A stretch of 64,000 nucleotides of DNA from Candidatus Liberibacter solanacearum CLso-ZC1. Its GTDB lineage: Bacteria > Pseudomonadota > Alphaproteobacteria > Rhizobiales > Rhizobiaceae. The notes under the pieces were generated by a model. That model saw nothing but the letters and a program-made list of their open reading frames with translations. It was not told the origin of the DNA and did not search any database. Where the stretch lies: NCBI RefSeq assembly GCF_000183665.1, contig NC_014774.1:744001-808000 (forward strand), written 5' to 3'. How positions within the stretch are numbered: position 1 is the stretch's first letter; each line of letters starts with the position of its first letter. Shown piece by piece: positions 17,794 to 27,331 of this stretch. The position numbers and the translations under genes are program-made.

Positions 17794-18317
17794 TATTGCA
17801 TTCTTAGTATATAAGATCTTTTTATCCCTTTAATATACTATCTCCATATCATTTTATATTTTAGATTCGCAATTGATTGAATTATGGGCAATTCAAGAAT
17901 GAGCTCCTAATTCACTTTATCTTTTTATTACTCCTAATCTCGTGAATTATCGAATATTTCATATCCCTTTGGAGTACTTCAGCTCACTTTCCATATTTCA
18001 GTACAATAGGCAAAAAAGCCTGGAAAAGAATTTTGCTGTAACGCAAAAATTCTTATGCTCCAAGTATTTTTTTTACATTGTTTAGCAACTATATTATATA
18101 ATAAAAATAATTTTATATAATATAGTTTTAATATAAAATACACAAATAATTGAAAATTAATATTTATTTATTTATATTATATTATAATAGTAATAATAGT
18201 TTATATATTAGGTTAATATATAAATAATAGATCTTAATTTGATCTATTTTTATTCAATATTACCTTATAATAAATCTATTTTTACATTAATATATTTAGG
18301 AATAGATATTCAAATAA
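17794..18317. other. AT-rich intergenic region
   Basis: No gene seen. A stem with one bulge at 18026-18054 (AAGAATTTTGC against GCAAAAATTCTT) could end pgm transcription. 18090-18300 is extremely AT-rich with short palindromes (for example ATTATATAA/TTATATAAT near 18095-18125) and would hold the promoter of the downstream vWA gene. Confidence 0.35.
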
Positions 18318-19529
18318 ATGTTTGTAGATGAAAATAATAAAATACTACGCAGAATTTACTTTTTTTCAAAGAATAAAAGTGGCGTTTTCCATATTATGAG
18401 CGCATCTATAATATTTGTATGTTTGATTTTTGTATCTTTTGTTATTGATATTACTCATCTTCTTCATATGAAAAATCATATACAATCTTCCTTGGATAAT
18501 GCCATTATTTCTGGATGTTCAATTGTTGTATCAGATCCAAAAATCAACGATCTTAATCCACAAGAAGAGAGAATTCGTGATGTCATCAAAAAAAATGCAT
18601 ATGTCAATATGGTACAAAACTTTCCTGCAGAACATGCAGCATACATCATTGAAAATGCTAATATTTCTTTTTCAAAAGATTTGACTAATAAGTATGAATA
18701 TAAAATAACAATGGAAGCAAAGCATCAATTATCTGGAAAAAATTTCATTTTAGGATTTTTAATGCCGAATGTAATAACACACATATCATCGATTAGTACA
18801 GGAATAATCCAAAAACCCTCTGACAAAAAAGCCTTTTCAGTAGAAATGGTACTAGATTGTTCTGGTTCCATGCTAGATTCCATGCAAGAATCCTGCGATC
18901 TATCTTCTGGAAGAGGAGGTTATTATTTTTATTCTAAGAATAATAATAAACCTAAATCTAAAATTTATGCGCTTAAAACAGCTTCTTCTGACTTTGTTAA
19001 TTTAATCCAAGAAACTGTGCAAACATTCCCTCAAATATCAGCTCGCATAGGATTAATTACTTTTAATCATTATATTATGCAGGATTCTAAACTTTCAAAT
19101 AATTTTAATGTCATTAAAAAGACAATATCTCGAATGAAACCAAAAGGAGGCACTGATACATTCTTACCGATGAATGCAGCTTATGAATATTTAAACAATA
19201 TCCCGAATGAAACAAAAGCCCACAATATATCAGATAATGTACCCTTAAAAAGATATATTATATTGATGACCGATGGAGAAAATAATCACCCCTCGTATGA
19301 CTTAAAAACAATCAATGTGTGCGACAATGCCCGTAAAAACGGTATTATAATCTATAGCATTTTTTTAAATTATTATGAATATACCGATGGATACGAATTA
19401 GCACGCAAATGTGCTAGTTCTGAGAAGCATTTTTTCTATGCTAACAATACGAAAGCATTACTAGATTCTTTTAAAAGTATTGCTCATGCAATACAAGATA
19501 AAGCCGTAAGAATTGCGAGTAATGAATAA
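18318..19529 (+). CDS. TadG-like pilus assembly protein with vWA domain
   Basis: A 403-residue inner-membrane protein exposed to the periplasm. Residues about 20-50 form the Tad/TadG N-terminal helix (KSGVFHIMSASIIFVCLIFV...), followed by a TadE/G-like linker. A von Willebrand A domain fills about 175-395 with a complete MIDAS metal site: DCSGSM, a threonine in GGTDTF and MTDGEN. Family members belong to Tad/Flp pilus systems, where vWA proteins act in assembly or adhesion. No other tad genes are nearby. A paralogue on the opposite strand lies at 22409-23692. Confidence 0.75.
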   Translation: MFVDENNKILRRIYFFSKNKSGVFHIMSASIIFVCLIFVSFVIDITHLLHMKNHIQSSLDNAIISGCSIVVSDPKINDLNPQEERIRDVIKKNAYVNMVQNFPAEHAAYIIENANISFSKDLTNKYEYKITMEAKHQLSGKNFILGFLMPNVITHISSISTGIIQKPSDKKAFSVEMVLDCSGSMLDSMQESCDLSSGRGGYYFYSKNNNKPKSKIYALKTASSDFVNLIQETVQTFPQISARIGLITFNHYIMQDSKLSNNFNVIKKTISRMKPKGGTDTFLPMNAAYEYLNNIPNETKAHNISDNVPLKRYIILMTDGENNHPSYDLKTINVCDNARKNGIIIYSIFLNYYEYTDGYELARKCASSEKHFFYANNTKALLDSFKSIAHAIQDKAVRIASNE

Positions 19530-19927
19530 AAAAATCCCTACAACACAAGACATCGGATTCACTTCTCATTCCAACTTCTCCTCTCAAGCATTACAATAAT
19601 TGACAATAAATTATAAAATATGCTATTATTGCGGGGTATTTTAAAACGTATATAAATAATATTTATAGATAAAATTGTATATTATGAGATTCATTAAAAT
19701 GAAATTTAAAGAAAATAACCACTTAATTATAGTAAAAACATTATTTGTCGTTATGTGATTTTTATATTTCTCAATTAAAGAAATTATGTGTTAGCACGTG
19801 GTTTTTCATTTGAAAGAGTGATGTGGTCAAGTGGGTAAAATGGCATGAACATAAAACTATTTACAAAAAAGCAATAAAATTATCATTGCATAACAAGACA
19901 GTATTTTAGGTAATATTTTATAGGTTA
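19530..19927. other. Intergenic region before the lipoprotein cluster
   Basis: No supported gene. A 19-codon frame near 19698 (MKFKENNHLIIVKTLFVVM) resembles the basic-then-hydrophobic start of the following lipoproteins but stops before any lipobox, so it may be a remnant of another family member. Confidence 0.3.
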
Positions 19928-20332
19928 ATGAAGGTGAACTTTACAAAAAATAAACGCAGATTATACATTATCGCCATATCAATAACACTCAGTAGTTGTT
20001 TTGATGACGGGATTAGATTATCTGATAAAGATAACGAGGAATCAGACAGAATTACGCTGGAAATCTATCGTACATTAATACAAACACAGTCTGAACTTGG
20101 AAAAGATCTCGTCGAAGAAGATCAAAAAATATCTAATATAAAAAAACAGCTAGAATCATCCGAAGAGGAGATTAAAAATCTTACACAGATAGATTCTGAT
20201 AATAATTGGTCCTCTAGGGATGAATTATTATATACCAATCGAGGTTTAAAAAAAGAACTAAGTAATTGGACAGAAATAAGGAATAAAACGCTTGATAGGA
20301 AAAAGACATTAGATTCCCATCTAAAGAAATAA
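19928..20332 (+). CDS. Small coiled-coil lipoprotein 1 of tandem family
   Basis: A 134-residue lipoprotein precursor: basic start (MKVNFTKNKRRLY), hydrophobic core and lipobox LSSC with the lipidated Cys near residue 24. An acidic-basic helical body suited to coiled coil follows (KKQLESSEEEIKNL). It shares the N-terminal pattern K-x-x-F-x-K-x-K-R with the next two genes, so the three are tandem paralogues. No known domain. Likely at the cell surface or in the periplasm; the role is unknown. Confidence 0.65.
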   Translation: MKVNFTKNKRRLYIIAISITLSSCFDDGIRLSDKDNEESDRITLEIYRTLIQTQSELGKDLVEEDQKISNIKKQLESSEEEIKNLTQIDSDNNWSSRDELLYTNRGLKKELSNWTEIRNKTLDRKKTLDSHLKK

Positions 20333-20392
20333 ATTTTTATACATTACAAGAGATGTTTATAATATTGAATCCACATATAAGAATTGCATAAA

Positions 20393-20743
20393 ATGGTAAA
20401 TTTTACAAAAAACAAACGTATCCTATGCTCAAAAATCGCAATATTAACTATGCTTGTTGGTTGCAGTGATCCTGTTGATAGAAAGAGAGAATATGATGAG
20501 AAATCACTTCGTAATATGCGTAATTTATTACGCGATCAGATCCACAAAATCAACACTCACATAGACGATATTCGAAAAATGAGAGATTTTACCGTATCCA
20601 ATGATAGCGCTCTAAGTTATATGGAATCTGTAAAGAAATCTCAAAGACTAAGACAAATAGCCCCAAAAGAGAATGATGAATATGAAAAAAAAATAGAAGA
20701 ATTGAAGAAGACATTGAAAGTCTTAGATAGTATAAAGTCATAG
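20393..20743 (+). CDS. Small coiled-coil lipoprotein 2 of tandem family
   Basis: A 116-residue lipoprotein precursor. The ATG at 20393 begins MVNFTKNKRILC, then a short hydrophobic core and lipobox LVGC. The body is charged and helical, with a strongly coiled-coil end (NDEYEKKIEELKKTLKVLD). A TTG three codons upstream is a less likely start. An inverted, frameshifted copy of this gene lies at about 21305-21650. Confidence 0.65.
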   Translation: MVNFTKNKRILCSKIAILTMLVGCSDPVDRKREYDEKSLRNMRNLLRDQIHKINTHIDDIRKMRDFTVSNDSALSYMESVKKSQRLRQIAPKENDEYEKKIEELKKTLKVLDSIKS

Positions 20744-20832
20744 ATAGTATATAGTATGCACAGAATTCATATTAGCACCTTCTCTTTCCATGCAAACACT
20801 ATTGTATACATAAAATTATAGATTGTAGGACA

Positions 20833-21213
20833 ATGAAATTACAATTTAAAAAAGATAAGCGTATATTCTACTCTGTAATCGCAATATCGACCATACTTAG
20901 CAGTTGCGATAATCATATTGATAGTAATAAAATGCTAAAAGATAAAATGAAGTTTGATATTATATTAAAAGAATTTAAAAAATATCCAAAAGACATCCAA
21001 GAAAAAATAGAGCATATTGAGAAAAAAAAAGATGATCTCAGAAACGAAATAACTGAAGACTATAGAGTTCTTCGGGGAAAGCTCATGGCAACAAATAAGG
21101 AACATAGAGATGAAGATAAAATAATGAATGACGATCAATTCAACAGTAGAATAGAATCTATAAAAAAATGTGACGAACAAATAGAGGAATTGAAGAACAG
21201 TGTAAAAGATTAA
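20833..21213 (+). CDS. Small coiled-coil lipoprotein 3 of tandem family
   Basis: A 126-residue lipoprotein precursor: MKLQFKKDKRIFY, hydrophobic core, lipobox LSSC with Cys near residue 25, then an almost wholly charged helical body (KKDDLRNEITEDYR). It is closest to lipoprotein 1 at the N-terminus. The three genes are separated by 60-90 non-coding bases, each with its own AT-rich leader. Confidence 0.65.
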   Translation: MKLQFKKDKRIFYSVIAISTILSSCDNHIDSNKMLKDKMKFDIILKEFKKYPKDIQEKIEHIEKKKDDLRNEITEDYRVLRGKLMATNKEHRDEDKIMNDDQFNSRIESIKKCDEQIEELKNSVKD

Positions 21214-21304
21214 CTATGCACCTGATCAAATAAAAAGTTGAGTTGACCATAATAAATATTTTTGATCATCTATTTTAAAGTTAGAAATTCCTTTTTCCAT
21301 GCAA

Positions 21305-21650
21305 GAGATATATATATTTTAAATAATATTTGCATGAAAAGAGAAGGTGCTAATATGAATTCTTTGCTACTCTCTAAGATTTCCATTATCTTCTTCAATT
21401 TTTCTATTTTTTTTGATATTCATCACCCTCTTTTGGGGCTATTTGTCTTAGTCTTGAAACGTTCTTTCTAGATTCCATACTATTTAGATAACGATCATCG
21501 ACTACGGTAACATCACTCATTCTATCAACATTGTCTATGTGAGGTGTGGTTTTTGTAGATCTGATCGTTTAAATAAAGCAACCATATTACGATATGGTTT
21601 CTCATCATATTCTGTCTTTCTATCAACAGGATCACTGCAACCAACAAGTA
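21305..21650 (-). pseudogene. Inverted, frameshifted copy of lipoprotein 2
   Basis: Read on the - strand, 21640-21340 follows lipoprotein 2 from its lipobox on: LVGCSDPVDRKTEYDEK, then after a one-base shift IDNVDRM, SMESRKNVSRLRQIAPKEG, then a second shift. The signal peptide region is degraded. Similarity continues past the stop into the downstream non-coding DNA (GAATTCATATTAGCACC), so a block of about 350 bases was duplicated and inverted relative to 20443-20808. Confidence 0.75.
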
Positions 21651-22408
21651 TTATTTCTTTATCTTATCTCATAGTAAAAAAGTTGATTAGTACCCAATAT
21701 GGAGTAGAGAATAAGTGAATTTATCCTCTTGGTCTTGTAAAATACTATCCTTGATCTATCCTATAAACTTAAAAATTAATAATAAAAAGCGAAAAATGAT
21801 CAATAAATATATAAATAGCAGAGCAAAAAAACGTCTATTACTGATTGGATTACATATAATTATCAATAGAACCAACGATAAATTCATCAATGAATCTATC
21901 ACAAAATCAACATGATTATTGTGCTTATACCATAATATTATAGAATCTAAAAAAGAAATAACAATAATTATATTTCTTCCACGAAGAAGAAGTTTGTTAC
22001 AATTTTTCAAGAACATTATCACTCTCTATTCATTACAAAACGTCTAAAAAATATAAAATTCATTTTTATACAATAAATTCATGATGATTAACAATCACAT
22101 TATCAGAGATAGCTGATTATCGATACAATTAAAATTATCTTTTCCAAAAATATTTTAGTAATTTCACTATAAGAAAAAAAATACTTTATATATCAATGGG
22201 TTCCTGCGTATCATGTACAATGAAACATGATATTACTTTCATTGCAATAATTAATAATTTAAGTATTTGATTTAACTTAACTTTATCACTTCCGTAGCGA
22301 TCTTAAGCGTCTTCAACAAACGTTCCCACAAGGGAGTCATATTGCAATCTGCAAACGATAAGCGCTTGAATATAGGAGGTTATATAACAATACTTTATAA
22401 GTATTATT
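21651..22408. other. Intergenic region; no confident gene
   Basis: Short hydrophobic frames exist on both strands (for example 22016-21756, -) but have no clear ribosome site or family. Nothing else is recognised. Confidence 0.3.
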
Positions 22409-23692
22409 TTATTTTTTGAGAATTACTTGATATTTATAGTGAGTAATAAGTGTAGAAATATCTTGAAAAACACGCAGAAGAGAGCCAGTATCTACTACGT
22501 TATAATAGTATTCAGGAGCACTCACACATTTTTTTAGTAGTCTTTTTCCATTAGCAGAAGCATTAATAGATATAGTCAGTATTTTTATAGAGTTTTTCTT
22601 AGCTTTTTCACATATTTTAATGGTCTTCACATCGCTTTTTGGATCGTTGTTTTCTCCATCTGTTAAAAATATAAGAAATTTCTGAAAAGGAAGAGGAGGA
22701 ATTTTTATTCTTTTATGCAAAATATTACGAATAAAATTTCTTTTTTTATCAGAAGTGAGTATTTGATATGCTTTTTTCATTGCTGGAGTAGAATCTGTTT
22801 GACCAAGCATGTTAACATCTATCTCTTCAACAATATATTTTCTTACTTTTCCTGTTCCCCACGATGGCTCTATATTCTTTTCAACACGCGTTGTATACCC
22901 TGTTAATCCTATATAATGAGTATCTTTTTGTGTTTTTGATCCACGATCCACTGAATCAAGAAAAAGTAATACTGCTTTTTTGAGCGCATCCATTTTAGAA
23001 TTTTTTTTACTTTTACCGCAAACAGAAAATTCCGTTGCATGTTCCGGATCAGAATTCATTAAACAACTCATTGAAGCAGAAAGATCAACAACCAATTGTA
23101 CAAAAAAAAAGGGATGTTCTCCCGTATCTATTTTTACAAGAGCGGGGACAAAAGATATTATTTTGCTATTGATTTTTTTATTTAGAAGATTGTCAAAAAA
23201 TTTAATATGATAATCATAAAATGTTTCTACACTTATATGATAAAATGTTTTTTTATTTTGAAGAATAGATTGATTGTTAAATTCATGAAAAACATTTGGA
23301 TGTGGCTCGCGCGTGATGGAAACTTTAGAATTCTGAGAAATAATATTTTTCTCACTTATGTCAAATACACTAGAATCCATTAACAAAGATTCTTTAATAT
23401 AACTCTTAATAAACCTTGTTACATCGTCGACAATGGCTCTATGTGTATGGCTTGACATATTGTCACCAAAGTAACTGATTCTTGATATAATTTTCGATGC
23501 GCCAGATAAAATAGCCGAAGTATTCGCATTTTCCATAGCATTTTTTTTATGATAGTAGTCCAAGACATATATTAAAATCCCTATAAAAAGCAATATAGAG
23601 ATCAAGATCACAGAAAAAAGAATAGAAAAATTTGCTTTTGGAGAAAGTATAATTTTCTTGAAATTAAAGAGGAAAGTTCTTAATAAATTCAT
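22409..23692 (-). CDS. TadG-like pilus assembly protein with vWA domain, second paralogue
   Basis: A 427-residue membrane-anchored protein. One hydrophobic helix at about residues 20-45 is followed by a TadG-like linker and a von Willebrand A domain at about 195-415. The MIDAS residues are present as DLSASM, the threonine in GQTDST and TDGEN. It shares domain order with the gene at 18318-19529 but is divergent and on the other strand. The lipoprotein cluster lies between the two. Adhesion or pilus assembly is the family-based guess. Confidence 0.7.
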   Translation of the reverse strand: MNLLRTFLFNFKKIILSPKANFSILFSVILISILLFIGILIYVLDYYHKKNAMENANTSAILSGASKIISRISYFGDNMSSHTHRAIVDDVTRFIKSYIKESLLMDSSVFDISEKNIISQNSKVSITREPHPNVFHEFNNQSILQNKKTFYHISVETFYDYHIKFFDNLLNKKINSKIISFVPALVKIDTGEHPFFFVQLVVDLSASMSCLMNSDPEHATEFSVCGKSKKNSKMDALKKAVLLFLDSVDRGSKTQKDTHYIGLTGYTTRVEKNIEPSWGTGKVRKYIVEEIDVNMLGQTDSTPAMKKAYQILTSDKKRNFIRNILHKRIKIPPLPFQKFLIFLTDGENNDPKSDVKTIKICEKAKKNSIKILTISINASANGKRLLKKCVSAPEYYYNVVDTGSLLRVFQDISTLITHYKYQVILKK

Positions 23693-23842
23693 TGAAAAAT
23701 CTTTATGGAAAGTAAAAAAAAAACCTATCTGTTTTTATTTTACAAAAGTATTTATTAAAATAAACCGTCATTTTCTAGAGAAAATATTCATGTAAACACA
23801 ATGAAGGAATGATCTTTAAGAGACAATAAATCATTGGCTTAA

Positions 23843-23875
23843 AATAACAGTCAACAAGCTTTGTTGACTGTTATT
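23843..23875. terminator. Strong hairpin, terminator-like
   Basis: A perfect 15-base stem (AATAACAGTCAACAA / TTGTTGACTGTTATT) with a GCT loop. On the - strand it is followed by TTTT, which suits termination of the degraded frame at 23912-24124. There is no clear active gene to serve. Confidence 0.5.
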
Positions 23876-23911
23876 AAATGAATAATAATCAATGACTTAG
23901 AATGACGTTTC

Positions 23912-24124
23912 CTATAATATTGATACTCCTGATGCCCTATTTTTTTTCTTTGTTAATTCCGAACCATTTAATAATTCTTCTTCTTCAATCGCTCTTCTTA
24001 ATACCCTCCCCTGAATATTTCTGCCTTCTGCAAAAACCTACTTCTTGCATTGGAAGGATGCCTCATTCCAACCCTCTTCTTTGATTCCAATAATAGTGGT
24101 AAATATTTGTTTTCTCGCATTCAT
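23912..24124 (-). pseudogene. Short coding remnant with an internal stop
   Basis: A 71-codon frame starting MNARKQIFTTIIGIKEEGW. It has one TAG after codon 28 and then a coherent charged segment (AEGRNIQGRVLRRAIEEEEL). Composition looks coding, but no family is recognised. Confidence 0.3.
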
Positions 24125-24561
24125 TTTATAAAATAACGCTCTTATCATCCTAAAATACTGCGAAAAATATATTTATCTTTTATCTAAAATCTAATATGTT
24201 ATTCATAATAGATGTCATTTCTTTATAAACGTAACGGCAGATAATGCTCCAAAAGATAAATACACAACGATATATTTGTAATATTCTTGTTCGTTTTGAT
24301 CGGATATGTTTTATTCTAACCTCATTCTTTTTCAAGATAGATTATTGTCTGATCAACCAAGTGATATTTTTTCAAGGACTTTCTTTTTCCTTTTGTATTT
24401 CAAAAATGACATTCACTATGATGAAAATAGTTGTTATTGCACCCCATATAGGAAATTATTTGAAAATTTTCAGAGTTATCATTCAGTATTTAGATTGTAA
24501 GTTTTGCGTCATCATACAAATATAAATGTGAAAAAACTTTATAAATCAAAGGGATAAATTA
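24125..24561. other. Intergenic region before ispA
   Basis: A 93-codon hydrophobic frame (24244-24525, +) exists but lacks a ribosome site and family resemblance, so it is not called. The region should hold the ispA promoter. Confidence 0.3.
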
Positions 24562-25455
24562 ATGAACGATGATTTACTATTAAAATTACAAGAAAACTCC
24601 CAAAAAATAGAATCCCTTTTAAATGATCTACTATCACACCAATCATCTTATTTAAATGATAGATTACGCTCTGCCATTCGCTATGCTATCTTAGGGGGAA
24701 AGAATATACGATCTTTCCTTGTTGCTGAATGCGCCTCCTTATTTGGATTGAGTAATCCTACGGTATTACGCGTTGGTGCTGCTATCGAATGTGTACACTG
24801 TTATTCTCTGATACATGATGACCTTCCATCTATGGATAATGGATATATTCGCCGTGGCAAACCAACCCTGCATCTTCAATACGATGAAGCAACAGCTATT
24901 CTTGCTGGGAATAGTTTATTAACCTATGCTTTTGAAATCATTTGCTCTCCAGAGACGCAACTAAAAGATAGCATCCGATCTGAGTTAACTCTGTCACTAG
25001 CACGCAATGCAGGAATACAAGGCATGCTCGGTGGGCAAATGCTAGATATCCAGAATGAATGCCTAGATGAAAAACAACTACTAACAATACAAGAAATGAA
25101 AACAGGATCACTTATGCGCTTTGCTTGTGAAGCGGGAGCGATTATTGCTCATACTAACCAAGAAGAAAAAGCACGATTACGTTATTATGGAGAAAATCTA
25201 GGAATTGTTTTTCAATTAGTTGATGATTTGCTAGATTTTGAAGAAAATTGTGCAACAATAGAAAAAAAATCAGCTAAAAATGCAACTACCAAAAATAATA
25301 GCTTTGTAAAAATAAAAGGACAAGAGTGGATAAGGCAAGAAATAGATCAATATAATAAAAAGATGATTAAAATTTTAAGTTCACATGGAAAGAAAGCACA
25401 ATCTTTAATAGATATTATGCATTTTGTCTCCTCTGAAAAGAAGAAAAAATATTAA
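24562..25455 (+). CDS. ispA: Polyprenyl synthetase, probably farnesyl diphosphate synthase
   Basis: Joins isopentenyl diphosphate to allylic diphosphates to make farnesyl (or geranylgeranyl) diphosphate. The 297-residue length fits bacterial IspA. Motifs in order: GGKNIRSFL, the first Asp-rich motif HDDLPSMDNGYIRRGKPT, EMKTGSLMRFACEAGAII and the second Asp-rich motif FQLVDDLLDFEE. The C-terminal region after it is Lys/Asn-rich and shorter than usual, with the common GK.DG.KATY loop altered. It would take the product of the mevalonate operon at 54-60 kb. Confidence 0.85.
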   Translation: MNDDLLLKLQENSQKIESLLNDLLSHQSSYLNDRLRSAIRYAILGGKNIRSFLVAECASLFGLSNPTVLRVGAAIECVHCYSLIHDDLPSMDNGYIRRGKPTLHLQYDEATAILAGNSLLTYAFEIICSPETQLKDSIRSELTLSLARNAGIQGMLGGQMLDIQNECLDEKQLLTIQEMKTGSLMRFACEAGAIIAHTNQEEKARLRYYGENLGIVFQLVDDLLDFEENCATIEKKSAKNATTKNNSFVKIKGQEWIRQEIDQYNKKMIKILSSHGKKAQSLIDIMHFVSSEKKKKY

Positions 25456-25571
25456 AAAAAACAATATTTTTTTAAATAAAAAGTATCATAACTGGAAAAT
25501 AAAGAATAGAATTGTAGGGAATCTCTGTGTTTCACTAAAAATTTAGAAAACAATTAGAGGAAATCTAGTGT

Positions 25572-26396
25572 ATGCATCATCTCTTTCGCTATTCAAAAAT
25601 AATATTTTTTTTAAAATATATGATATTTACTCCATTACTTATTTTTCTTCTATATTATTTTATAATTTATAATCCTCATATAAAAGACCAATCTATTCTT
25701 CGTGTTGGAACAGATGGCATATATCCCCCTCATAGTTTTCATTCTCAAAACGGCAAAGGCGAGTTAGTAGGATTTGACATTGATCTTATCAAAGAAATAG
25801 CACATCGCCTTAATTTAAAAATAGTATTTTTTGAAACAATGGTAAATGGGCTCATTACTGGAATAGATACCAATCGCTATGATGTTCTCGTCAATGTTGC
25901 TATTACACCTAGTAGAGAAAAAAAATATTATTTTTCAACTCCTTATATAACACATAATGTCTTATTAATCGTTCGTAGTGATGAAAAAAATATTCATAAT
26001 TTTAATGATCTGACAGACAAAATAGTCGTTCAAATACTTGGTACAGATCTCTCTCGAGTAGCTAAAGAATTAAAAGCTCACTTGATATTTAGTCATAATT
26101 TCGAACAATCTTTACAACTTTTATTAAGTAAACGTGCTAATGCAACGATGATAGCTGATATTCCTTTTTTTGATTTTCTTAAACACGGACCTAATAATGG
26201 TCATCTCTTTAAAATTGCTGATCGTATAAAAGAAAGTAGTAATATCGGTTTTATGATTCGCAAAGGAAATGATAAGCTTAAAAAAGCTATTGATGAGACC
26301 TTGTGTGCAATACATCGAGATGGTACTTATAAGAAAATATTTTCTAAATATTTTGAAAAAGATGTTATATCAAATGTTCCTATTTGTTCTTCGTGA
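25572..26396 (+). CDS. Amino-acid ABC transporter substrate-binding protein
   Basis: A 274-residue family 3 solute-binding protein. An N-terminal hydrophobic segment (about residues 10-30) acts as signal or anchor. The binding fold then begins at LRVGTDGIYPPHSF, with GELVGFDIDLIKEIAHRL and IDTNRYDVLVNVAITPSREKKYYFS, and ends with IHRDGTYKKIFSKYF. Substrate class (polar amino acids or cystine) is a family inference. The permease gene starts about 30 bases downstream; no ATPase gene follows, so it must be elsewhere or shared. Confidence 0.85.
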   Translation: MHHLFRYSKIIFFLKYMIFTPLLIFLLYYFIIYNPHIKDQSILRVGTDGIYPPHSFHSQNGKGELVGFDIDLIKEIAHRLNLKIVFFETMVNGLITGIDTNRYDVLVNVAITPSREKKYYFSTPYITHNVLLIVRSDEKNIHNFNDLTDKIVVQILGTDLSRVAKELKAHLIFSHNFEQSLQLLLSKRANATMIADIPFFDFLKHGPNNGHLFKIADRIKESSNIGFMIRKGNDKLKKAIDETLCAIHRDGTYKKIFSKYFEKDVISNVPICSS

Positions 26397-26426
26397 TTGA
26401 ATTGATGTTTTTTGGATTACAATGAT

Positions 26427-27146
26427 ATGAATTCTGAGTGGTTTAATGTAGCTATCGATTCTTTTCCGCAACTGCTGTATGCAGCTTTTTTTGTTACGTT
26501 ACCAATTGCATTAATCTCTTTTATTCCGAGTATTATCGTCGGTTTATCTATTACCATGATCCGGATTTGTTTTCCCGGAAAAATATCTTTCATAATGCAC
26601 CTTTATGTATGGATTTTTCGAGGCACTCCGCTCTTAGTACAATTATTTATAATATTTTACGGATTACCACACATAGGTATTGTGCTAGATTGCTTCTCTG
26701 CTATCGTTATCAGTTTTACACTAAACTTTTCTGCTTATATTTCAGAAATAATACGCTCTTCTATTTTATCTATTCCCAAAGGACAATGGGATGCTGCCTA
26801 TTCTATTGGACTAACACGGCAGCAGACTATACGTCATATTATTTTACCACAAATCGTGGTGATATCTGCTGCTCCTTTGTCAAGCGAATTTATATCTATT
26901 CTCAAAAGCACTTCACTTGCCTCAACTGTTACCCTTCCAGAAATTTTTCAAACAGCACAGCGTATTGTATCCACTACTTACCAACCTCTCATTATCTACT
27001 GCGAAATTGCCATTATCTATCTCATTTTAACTTCATTTTGTTATATAATTCAGATGAAAATAGAATCCAAACTGAAAAAATATACATATTCTATGAATTT
27101 TTATTACAACAAATCCAACAAAACAGATCTTTTAAGAAAGAAATAA
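26427..27146 (+). CDS. Amino-acid ABC transporter permease
   Basis: An inner-membrane permease of the His/Glu/Gln family, about 239 residues with five hydrophobic helices. The EAA loop is visible as GQWDAAYSIGLTRQQTIRHI (ATPase contact), and WIFRGTPLLVQLFI is the usual early motif. The ATG at 26427 is chosen; a TTG at 26412 would add five residues. It pairs with the binding protein just upstream. Confidence 0.85.
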   Translation: MNSEWFNVAIDSFPQLLYAAFFVTLPIALISFIPSIIVGLSITMIRICFPGKISFIMHLYVWIFRGTPLLVQLFIIFYGLPHIGIVLDCFSAIVISFTLNFSAYISEIIRSSILSIPKGQWDAAYSIGLTRQQTIRHIILPQIVVISAAPLSSEFISILKSTSLASTVTLPEIFQTAQRIVSTTYQPLIIYCEIAIIYLILTSFCYIIQMKIESKLKKYTYSMNFYYNKSNKTDLLRKK

Positions 27147-27331
27147 GTTTTAAACGAGTAATATCCTGTTCTTCTAACATCAAAATAATCCAATAAAAAA
27201 TTAACATAGAAAAATAATGTGCTTCATTCATTTATCTTATCAAAATATCTTATACTCAATCATTTCATTGATAGTGATTAATAAAATATTATAGATCCTA
27301 TAGTAGTTAGTCAGTTAGTGGAGTTTAAAAA

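Noticed and set aside
21756..22022. Hydrophobic 88-codon frame on the - strand
   Set aside because: GTG or late ATG start without a ribosome site, and low-complexity Ile/Leu/Phe content expected by chance in AT-rich DNA.
24244..24525. 93-codon hydrophobic frame before ispA
   Set aside because: No ribosome site, no family resemblance, and typical of AT-rich spacer DNA.
26567..27196. 209-codon frame overlapping the ABC permease
   Set aside because: It lies in another frame of a clearly conserved permease and has implausible Tyr/Cys/His-rich composition.
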